Position numbers and translations under genes: made by a program. 12,810 nucleotides of DNA from Chloroflexota bacterium (GTDB taxonomy: Bacteria > Chloroflexota > Anaerolineae > Anaerolineales > Anaerolineaceae): contig JAEXTI010000462.1 of assembly GCA_023406965.1 (NCBI GenBank), positions 1-12,810 on the forward strand, written 5' to 3'. Shown here one piece after another: positions 6,942-12,810 of the stretch. A model generated the notes under the pieces. The model ran no database searches, was not told the origin of the DNA, and worked only from the letters and a program-made list of their open reading frames with translations. Every line of letters begins with the position of its first letter. The stretch's first letter is position 1.

Positions 6942-7277
6942 ATGCCTTACATGACATTTACGCTCGAAGACGGCACGGAAGTTTATATAGAAGCTATGGA
7001 CGCGCCGAAAAGCTCGGCCAGTTTGATTCCCTCCAGCCGCGGCGAGGAGGATAACGAAAAGCAGGTCCATTCATTTGAATCCTCGCTGGATGGCGTGCGG
7101 AAGATGGCCGGGTCGCTGGTCAAGAAGATGCGCGAGGGGTTGGCCGACCAGCCCAGTGAAGTGGAAGTAACCTTTGGATTGAAAGCCTCTGGCGAGGTGG
7201 GTGGTTTCCTGGTAGCCCGCGCAGCGGTAGACGCCAACTACGCTGTGACGCTGAAGTGGAAGCCTAAAGAAGGGTAG
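6942..7277 (+). CDS. Trypco1-like (CU044_2847 family) small protein
   Basis: This 111-residue protein begins with MPYMTFTLEDGTEVYIEA, likely two beta strands. A polar linker follows (about 21-43), then a helix (FESSLDGVRKMAGSLVKKM, 45-63), and it ends with EVEVTFGLKASGEVGGFLVA (73-92) and ANYAVTLKWK (98-107). The VxFGLK...GxxVA...ANYxVTLxW pattern is what I recognise as the trypsin-co-occurring domain 1 (Trypco1) or CU044_2847 family. These are non-enzymatic domains often found near trypsin-like peptidases and other conflict or signalling effectors. No peptidase, NTPase or caspase-like gene is visible here. The gene has a ribosome binding site (AAAAAGGA) before its ATG and ends one nucleotide before the next start, so it is probably co-expressed with both glycosidase-like genes. 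Its role is unknown. The family call is from memory of the pattern. Confidence 0.75.
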   Translation: MPYMTFTLEDGTEVYIEAMDAPKSSASLIPSSRGEEDNEKQVHSFESSLDGVRKMAGSLVKKMREGLADQPSEVEVTFGLKASGEVGGFLVARAAVDANYAVTLKWKPKEG

Positions 7278-7278
7278 C

Positions 7279-9168
7279 GTGCTGATCTCGCATCACCCGA
7301 CCCTGCGCGAGTCGCTGCAGCCGGGAAAGCACCGCCCGATCTACCTGTGGGCTGGGCAGGGCACGGTGCGCATGAACCGGCTGAAATTCATGGAAGCCAG
7401 GGTGGATGAGTCCGTCCATCTACAGGCCCACACGCTGGACGGCGCCCGACGAGCCATTGGCGAAACGGGCTGCCGTTGGGCGTATTTGATGTACAACTGG
7501 GGATTTCCACCCGAGGTGGAGCGCGCCGATTGGGAGTCTTTTGAGGCCGCTGCGCGAGCTTATCACCAGGCGGGCGGGTTGGTTTTTGCGTATATCCAAA
7601 GCTCGAATTGCGTTTATGATGGTAGTTTCCGAGAAAAGGACTGGTACGCCCAGGATTGGCACGGGCGTAAGATTTTTTACTACACCGGCAGGTACATGAC
7701 CTGCTGGGAACACCCCGATTGGCTGGCCTACTTGAAAGAGCGTGTTTCAGATGCGCTGCGGCGGGGCGCAGATGGCATCTTCTTTGATAACCCCTGGCAT
7801 GCCGGGCAGCCCATGCACTTTGGCGGGGCCTGGTTGGGTGGGGCGGGTTGTTATTGCGAGCGGTGCCGGGCGGCTTACCGGCTGGCGGTAGGTCAAGAGA
7901 TTCCGCGCGTCATCCGCCCAGGACGGATGGAAACGGATGTTTACTTGCGTTGGCGGCAAGAGCGGGTGACACACCGACTGCGCGATCTGGCAGAGTACAC
8001 GAGGAGCCTGAAGCATGATGTTCCGGTGAGCGTCAATGACTTCGACGCGGTGATGCGGGCCAGCTCGGTGACGGCGGGAATCGAGCTGAGACAGTTGGCG
8101 CAGGTTCAAGATGTGATCATGATCGAGGATTACGGGCTGCCAAGTTGGAACGCGGACACCGGGGAGTTGGTGAACAACGCCGTGACGCTGCGAACCGCCC
8201 ATGCTTTGTGCGGCGACACTCCCTTGAGTGTGGATCCTTACGACAAAGGTATTGGCTTTGACCGGGTGTTCCCGGCGCGGCGATCGCTGCAAGCTATTGC
8301 CGAGGCGTCCGCTTGCCGGGCCAGTTGCGTGGTGAAAGGTACCGAGTTTGTGGACGAGGACGGCAACTTCACCCTGTTGACCGATGAGCGCTACACGGAT
8401 GTGCGCCTGGATATCGGTAAGTTCAACCAGTGGTTGGATGAGCGCTCGGGAATGCTGAATGGCGGGCGCAACCTGGCGCAGATTGGGCTGCTCTATCCTC
8501 AGGAGCGCTTGTGGCACAAAGGCGGCGAACTGGCGCGAATTTATTTTGCCTGTGCACAGGCTTTGTTGTCGGCAGGCTTGCCCTGGCGCGCAGTGTTGCC
8601 TGGTGATGATCTCTTATACTTGAAGACGTTGCTGGTATTCGATTTGCGCGACTTACGCGGAATGAAGTTGCCTGGTCAGGTGGGCGTTCTGGAAGTGCCC
8701 CGCCTGGATGGCTGGCAGATCAAGGACGGGGAGTCGTGGTTAGATCGAAGTCCGCTGTTGCGGCGATTATCAACTCGCGTGATCAGCGAAACCGTTCGTG
8801 GCTACTTTGCCAGCCGGATGGTTCGGCGCTTCCTGGATGGAGCGGGAGCCATGCGCCTGTTCACAGGCAGCCCGTTTTTCCGCCTTCCGGACCCAACTGC
8901 GCGGAAGGCTTTGTTGGAAGCGCTGCCGCAGGATTTACGGGTCAAGGTGAATTCCGCTGCTCCAGTACTGGTGGAGGTATGGGAACATGATGGCACCCTC
9001 CAGGTTCATTTAGTGAATTATGCTTCGCAAGCGCAAGCTGTGACGGTGCGCTTCGATCGGCCTGTGCGGGCAGAGGTGTGGAGCCATGATCGGCTCCTAC
9101 CGGCAACAATTGAGGGGCAAGAACTGCGCCTTGAGGTAGATGTCTACTCGATTATGGTGGTGGTGTAG
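7279..9168 (+). CDS. Putative TIM-barrel glycoside hydrolase with C-terminal beta domain
   Basis: This protein has 629 residues from a GTG at 7279, which lies one nucleotide after the previous stop with AAGAAGGG upstream. A start at Met32 is possible but would lose the conserved-looking N-terminal strand. The N-terminal two thirds look like a (beta/alpha)8 barrel: CRWAYLMYNWG (65-75), GLVFAYIQSSN (100-110), the acidic strand end GADGIFFDNPW (163-173), VSVNDFD (250-256) and VIMIEDYGLPSW (279-290). Asp170 and Glu283 are possible catalytic acids; this is inference. A CYCERC motif (191-196) after strand 4 resembles the Cys clusters of GH42-like and hypothetical GHL families and may bind metal. 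The C-terminus (about 560-629: VEVWEHDG, LQVHLVNYAS, YSIMVVV) resembles the beta-sandwich ending many galactosidases and fucosidases. There is no signal peptide. It is the last gene of the operon. The exact family and substrate cannot be named. Confidence 0.65.
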   Translation: MLISHHPTLRESLQPGKHRPIYLWAGQGTVRMNRLKFMEARVDESVHLQAHTLDGARRAIGETGCRWAYLMYNWGFPPEVERADWESFEAAARAYHQAGGLVFAYIQSSNCVYDGSFREKDWYAQDWHGRKIFYYTGRYMTCWEHPDWLAYLKERVSDALRRGADGIFFDNPWHAGQPMHFGGAWLGGAGCYCERCRAAYRLAVGQEIPRVIRPGRMETDVYLRWRQERVTHRLRDLAEYTRSLKHDVPVSVNDFDAVMRASSVTAGIELRQLAQVQDVIMIEDYGLPSWNADTGELVNNAVTLRTAHALCGDTPLSVDPYDKGIGFDRVFPARRSLQAIAEASACRASCVVKGTEFVDEDGNFTLLTDERYTDVRLDIGKFNQWLDERSGMLNGGRNLAQIGLLYPQERLWHKGGELARIYFACAQALLSAGLPWRAVLPGDDLLYLKTLLVFDLRDLRGMKLPGQVGVLEVPRLDGWQIKDGESWLDRSPLLRRLSTRVISETVRGYFASRMVRRFLDGAGAMRLFTGSPFFRLPDPTARKALLEALPQDLRVKVNSAAPVLVEVWEHDGTLQVHLVNYASQAQAVTVRFDRPVRAEVWSHDRLLPATIEGQELRLEVDVYSIMVVV

Positions 9169-9172
9169 AAAA

Positions 9173-11662
9173 TTACCTGCAACCCCAATCGTCGGGTTTC
9201 GGTTGTGAATAAAGAACAGTATTTGAGTCGGGGCTGATGACCACGATCAAGTGCGCGTCCAAATTGATTTTGGGCCGCTCGCCGGGGACCACAATTGGAC
9301 AGCCTGCCACGACAATATATGAACCGGGCGGGAAGCTCTGAAGGTTGTTTACCTGGACGAGACGGGTGTTGATGACTCCATGCTCCGGGCTGAGTACATA
9401 AAAATCCAGGTGCGGTTGATCGGTTTTTTCACCCGCGTAGCGGGGATATAGTCCCTGCCCGGCATAAATGGAGTAGCTTGCAGCAGAAGCCGTGTTTTCT
9501 GGGAGGTAGGATTGGATCAAGGCAGCAGAATCTAAGGCTGCTTCCTGCGCGAAGCGTTTGGGCATAAAGTCATCGACCATGTGCATGCCCACGCCGAAAA
9601 GGGCGAAGGGCAGGAACACCAGCCAGCTTGCACGCGGCGCGGCGCGGGATGGGACAGGCTCTGCAATCTGAGCAGGATGGGATGGATTGGGGCGCGGAGC
9701 AATGACTGCCGCCAGAAAAGAGAGGCATTCGACGATGCCGATGGCGAAGTAAAAGTAGACCACCCAATCGATGGGTACCAGATAGCGCGAACCGGACGTG
9801 CGTCCCAGGCTGAGCGCGGTGTTATATACCAGGAAGATGAGCAGCGGGACAAGCCCTGCCCAGCGGTGGGTCTTCCAACTGCGGGCCAACCCCAGGGCAA
9901 CCAGAGCCAGGTTGACGGCAATTGCGGCCCTTTGATTGGCTGGCAACTGCCCGGCCCAGTCGTTTCCATCGATCCAATAGGGTCGTTTCGCCATCGTTTC
10001 CAGATTGTCATAGACCAGTGAATCGGGCAGAGTCAGCATGGCTCCCACCAGGTTGTGGGCGAAGTGAGCCGGGACGAACTGGTAGGCCGGAGTCTGCGCC
10101 TCGAGGGTGGCTGACTGAAGGGTGAAGACTCCGGCAGAGGCGGTTTGAGGGGCGGTCAATTGGAAGGAAGTGCCCGGCAGGTAACGGGTGCGGATGACTT
10201 CCATGAATTTGAACACTAGCAGCGGAACTCCATCGGGGCCGGTGCCGGTGAGCACGACCGGGGTGAATACCAGTAGAAATGCCAGCGCGAGGCGAGCGAT
10301 ATGCTTCCACCACAGCCTGATCTGACCCCGGTAGAGAAACAATGCAAAGAGCATGGCAGCAGGCAGCAGGAGGATAGCATTCAGCCGGATGAGGGAGATG
10401 ATGCCAATGATGCCCCCTGCCATAGCCGCCAGGTTGGCGGAGCGAGGGCTGGATTTCCACCATTTGAACAAAATCCAGGCGCAGAAAAGCAGCCCCAGCA
10501 GCATGGGCACTTCGCTGACCAGCAATTTGACGTTGGCCGAGGCGATCAAATGCGACCCGGCGATGGCATTACGCTGGCGAAGGAGGATGAGCACCGCCAG
10601 GAAGAAGCCCAGCGGCGGGCTGTGCATGGAGCGGCCAATCAGGTAAATCACGGGCGGGATGAGGGCCAGCACCCAGACCTGCAGGAGGGTGAGCAGCCAA
10701 TAATCTTCTCCAGCGAGGAGGTGAAGCAATCCGAGAAAGACGCCATATAAGGGTTTATCGCTATATCCGCTGCTGAAAATGCCGTAGCCATTGATTAAAT
10801 AGTGGGCGGAAGCGTCGTAGACGATAGCATCTGAGGCCGGATAGGGCTGGTGATCGGGGCCGGTGGGCGTGGGTGAGAAGTGGTGCTGCTTGAGGGCCGT
10901 AGCGTTCCATAATAACCCGGCAGCCAGGAATAAGACCAGGCAGGCCAAAAAATCGATCCAGCGACGGGACAGCCGCACAGGCCGAGTGAAGATCAGTGCG
11001 GTTACCAGGAGCAGGCTGCCGAAGAACTGAAAACCAGTGATGGGGATGCCGGGTACATTCCAAAAGCGATCATCCGGAATCAAACCAATGGCGGTGACGG
11101 AAATGAATGCCCACAGTGCGAGGAGCCCGGCCAGAATCCAGGCGGAAAGGCGCAGGAAAGGGCGATTGTTGGATATAAAGGTTTGCAAACGGGAGGTTTT
11201 TTGAGTCGTGAGTTTTAGCAATCCCCACACCAATAACTGGAAAGCGAGCGCTCCTGCGGCGATTGGAATGGGGCGCAGGCGAATAAAAAAGTCTTGTTGC
11301 TCAAGGAATAGGTAGGGGGGGGAAGCCAGGGCCAGCCAGCCGATCAAAGCCAACAGCCCAAGCCCCCAAAAGACAGACCGCCGAAGCAGCTTCTGGTTAG
11401 AAAGCTTCTCGAACCAGGCGGCCGTCAGGTTGGGCTTGCGCAGAACCGCCACCGCCACACCCAGACAAACCAGGGCGGCAAGTGCGGCAAAGGCGATGAT
11501 GATCAGGCGTTGGGGTGAAAGGCCCAGGAAGGCAATGTTTTTGGGGTCGCGCTCAATGCCGGCAAGGATGAAGGCGGCCGCGGCAAATTCGACCGCGCCC
11601 AACAACAGGGCGGAGAAGAGAAGATGGCGGGCTGAAGGAGCGGGCATTGATTTAGCCGGCAT
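9173..11662 (-). CDS. Multi-pass membrane protein, probable GT-C (GT39/ArnT-like) glycosyltransferase
   Basis: This 829-residue protein has about 16-18 hydrophobic segments. One block spans residues 11-252 (about seven helices), followed by an outer loop (about 255-303), another block at 304-471, a second large loop (about 472-577), helices at 578-655 and 679-697, and a soluble C-terminal domain (about 700-829). The loop motif SDAIVYDASAHYLINGYGIF (277-296) followed by YSDKPLYGVFLGLL (300-313) looks like the acidic first loop and helix of lipid-phosphate-sugar dependent GT-C enzymes. These enzymes move a sugar from a polyprenyl phosphate carrier to a protein or lipid outside the membrane. In typical members this loop follows the first helix, so the roughly 250 residues before it would be an added module. 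The ATG at 11662 lies 3 nt after the stop of the RodZ-like gene and has no clear Shine-Dalgarno sequence, suggesting translational coupling; Met6 is an alternative start. The acceptor and sugar are unknown. Confidence 0.65.
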   Translation of the reverse strand: MPAKSMPAPSARHLLFSALLLGAVEFAAAAFILAGIERDPKNIAFLGLSPQRLIIIAFAALAALVCLGVAVAVLRKPNLTAAWFEKLSNQKLLRRSVFWGLGLLALIGWLALASPPYLFLEQQDFFIRLRPIPIAAGALAFQLLVWGLLKLTTQKTSRLQTFISNNRPFLRLSAWILAGLLALWAFISVTAIGLIPDDRFWNVPGIPITGFQFFGSLLLVTALIFTRPVRLSRRWIDFLACLVLFLAAGLLWNATALKQHHFSPTPTGPDHQPYPASDAIVYDASAHYLINGYGIFSSGYSDKPLYGVFLGLLHLLAGEDYWLLTLLQVWVLALIPPVIYLIGRSMHSPPLGFFLAVLILLRQRNAIAGSHLIASANVKLLVSEVPMLLGLLFCAWILFKWWKSSPRSANLAAMAGGIIGIISLIRLNAILLLPAAMLFALFLYRGQIRLWWKHIARLALAFLLVFTPVVLTGTGPDGVPLLVFKFMEVIRTRYLPGTSFQLTAPQTASAGVFTLQSATLEAQTPAYQFVPAHFAHNLVGAMLTLPDSLVYDNLETMAKRPYWIDGNDWAGQLPANQRAAIAVNLALVALGLARSWKTHRWAGLVPLLIFLVYNTALSLGRTSGSRYLVPIDWVVYFYFAIGIVECLSFLAAVIAPRPNPSHPAQIAEPVPSRAAPRASWLVFLPFALFGVGMHMVDDFMPKRFAQEAALDSAALIQSYLPENTASAASYSIYAGQGLYPRYAGEKTDQPHLDFYVLSPEHGVINTRLVQVNNLQSFPPGSYIVVAGCPIVVPGERPKINLDAHLIVVISPDSNTVLYSQPKPDDWGCR

Positions 11663-11665
11663 ATG

Positions 11666-12808
11666 TTACGGAATGAAGGGCGTGATGGTCGGCGTGGGCA
11701 TGGTGGGAGAGGGTTGCGGAGTGGCGGTCGCCGGGGGCGTGATGGTGGGCAGGAGCGTAATCGAAAGAGTGGGCGTGACAACCCCTTCTGCGCTGAAGAC
11801 CAGGCTGACCGGCTGACCGGCAACACCCAGGGAGCCTAAATCTTGCTGGTTGTGGAAAACCTGGATGGCGGCAGCATTGCCGCAAATCAGTTCGATGCGC
11901 TGCTTTCCTGAATAAGGGTAGGCGTTGCCGGGGATGATCCGCCCGTTGAACTTCAATTGGTCATCGACGATGATGCGCAGAAAGGCCCTTCGTCTGGCAA
12001 TCACATAGACCTGTAACGGATCGGAATTGATGGGAGCGATGGTAATGGTCGGTTGAGTGTCTTGTGGAGCTACTTCGGTCGGTAGGATGGTTGCCTCGCT
12101 GTCTTGCGGCGTTCCGTCGAAGGTAGGTGAAGCGAGAGGGGTGTCGGAGGGGGTGGTGAGCAGAACTTCGCCGACAGAGGGAAGGGTGGCAGAAGCCTCT
12201 TCGGAATCAAGCATACCGATGCTGGACGCGCCCCACAGCAGCAAAGCAAACAACCCGGCCAGCAAGGCTACAGCAAACAACAGGTCCGGAGTCACCAGGC
12301 GGCGAAGAGGCGATGTGGGCTTTGCCCCGCGGACGGGCGCGCGGCCTCCGGACTTGACGGGAACGGTACGTTCCAGGCGGCGGGTTTGCAGCCCGTCGGC
12401 AAAGCGGAGAAGGAGCGCTTCGCTATCGAGGTTGAGGAAGGTGGCGTAATTGCTCAACATGCCGCGAGCCTGCACCGGGGAGGGAAGCTGGTCGAGGGCG
12501 CCTGATTCCAAGGCCTTCAGGTAGTGTAATCGCAGGTGGGTAAACTTCTCCACATCTTGCAGCGACAGGCTTAACGTTTCACGTTGCTTGCGCAGCGTTT
12601 GACCGATTTCAATAAAAATAGATTGGGCAGTGCCTGATTCGGGGGGAGTTTCCGCTAGGACGGGCGGGATGTAGGGGATTTCGGCAGAGGGAACCGGGGG
12701 CTCTTCAACCTCGATTTTCTCCTCAACGGTTTCAATCTCATCTTCCGGCTCGTCCGATTCGAGCGAGACTTCGGAGACGGGTTCGGGAGACGCCGGAGGG
12801 GGAGCGGG
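11666..12808 (-). CDS. RodZ-like protein: HTH, one membrane helix, DUF4115-like domain (partial, N-terminus off the window)
   Basis: The frame is open to the right edge, with 380 residues visible and no in-frame ATG before the helix-turn-helix. Visible residues 1 to about 62 are Pro/Glu-rich and low in complexity. IEIGQTLRKQRETLSLSLQD (66-85), followed by VEKFTHLRLHYLKALESG, is the RodZ-type Xre HTH (about 66-135). A basic stretch precedes a single membrane helix (about 175-195), then a linker rich in Ser, Thr and Pro. A DUF4115-like domain follows (about 265-343) with FNGRIIPGNAYPY and GNAAAIQVFHNQQDLGSLG. The last 35 residues are a Pro/Thr-rich tail. RodZ proteins link MreB and the cell wall, but similar HTH-TM-DUF4115 proteins also exist without that role. 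The acidic Pro-rich segment before the HTH is unusual, as RodZ normally begins with the HTH. It lies 3 nt upstream of the membrane glycosyltransferase-like gene. Confidence 0.85.
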   Translation of the reverse strand, partial: PAPPPASPEPVSEVSLESDEPEDEIETVEEKIEVEEPPVPSAEIPYIPPVLAETPPESGTAQSIFIEIGQTLRKQRETLSLSLQDVEKFTHLRLHYLKALESGALDQLPSPVQARGMLSNYATFLNLDSEALLLRFADGLQTRRLERTVPVKSGGRAPVRGAKPTSPLRRLVTPDLLFAVALLAGLFALLLWGASSIGMLDSEEASATLPSVGEVLLTTPSDTPLASPTFDGTPQDSEATILPTEVAPQDTQPTITIAPINSDPLQVYVIARRRAFLRIIVDDQLKFNGRIIPGNAYPYSGKQRIELICGNAAAIQVFHNQQDLGSLGVAGQPVSLVFSAEGVVTPTLSITLLPTITPPATATPQPSPTMPTPTITPFIP

Positions 12809-12810
12809 CT

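Noticed and set aside
11666..11770. Thr/Pro-rich C-terminal tail as a tandem DNA repeat
   Set aside because: The residues are repetitive in composition, but the DNA shows no exact repeating unit; it looks like an ordinary low-complexity protein tail.

Overview
The window reads as chromosomal DNA of a GC-rich bacterium, most likely a member of Chloroflexota (Anaerolineae-like). That placement is inference. It rests on the Pro/Thr-rich tail of the RodZ-like protein, a long-form HisG, an uncommon HisC-HisB fusion and the overall gene style; no rRNA or marker gene is present to confirm it. No mobile element, tRNA, rRNA or CRISPR array was seen.

Region 1 (1-4523, minus strand) is the first part of a histidine biosynthesis operon in the order hisG - hisD - hisC/hisB fusion - hisH, with hisH cut by the left edge. 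The genes are tightly packed: 25 nt from hisG to hisD, an ATGA overlap between hisD and hisCB, and 14 nt from hisCB to hisH. Upstream of hisG lies what looks like a complete ribosome-mediated attenuator. It consists of a promoter (TTGACA-N17-TATAAA), a 17-residue leader peptide containing the run HHHTH, mutually exclusive RNA pairings, and a 10-bp GC-rich terminator hairpin followed by a T-rich tract just before the hisG ribosome binding site. The leader peptide starts about 8 nt after the -10 box, so its mRNA is probably leaderless or nearly so.

Region 2 (4524-4708) is the divergent intergenic region. It contains a long palindrome at 4533-4578, an 8-bp inverted repeat with arms 42 bp apart, a TACCCG/CGGGTA dyad touching a TATAAT -10 box, and a good Shine-Dalgarno site for the rightward genes.

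Region 3 (4709-9168, plus strand) is a probable three-gene operon: a cytoplasmic GH2 beta-mannosidase-like enzyme, a 111-residue protein recognised as a Trypco1 (CU044_2847-like) domain protein, and a TIM-barrel putative glycosidase with a CxCxxC motif. Trypco1 domains are usually discussed in the context of peptidase-linked conflict or signalling systems, so its place between two glycosidase-like genes, one nucleotide from the second, is odd.

Region 4 (9173-12808, minus strand) converges on region 3 with a 4-bp gap. It encodes a RodZ-like protein (HTH, one membrane helix, DUF4115-like domain, Pro/Thr-rich tail; N-terminus off the window) followed 3 nt later by an 829-residue multi-pass membrane protein resembling GT-C glycosyltransferases. 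This pair suggests a cell-envelope role.

The strongest candidate for something not previously described is the His-codon leader attenuator in what is probably a Chloroflexota genome. The second is the Trypco1 - glycosidase arrangement.
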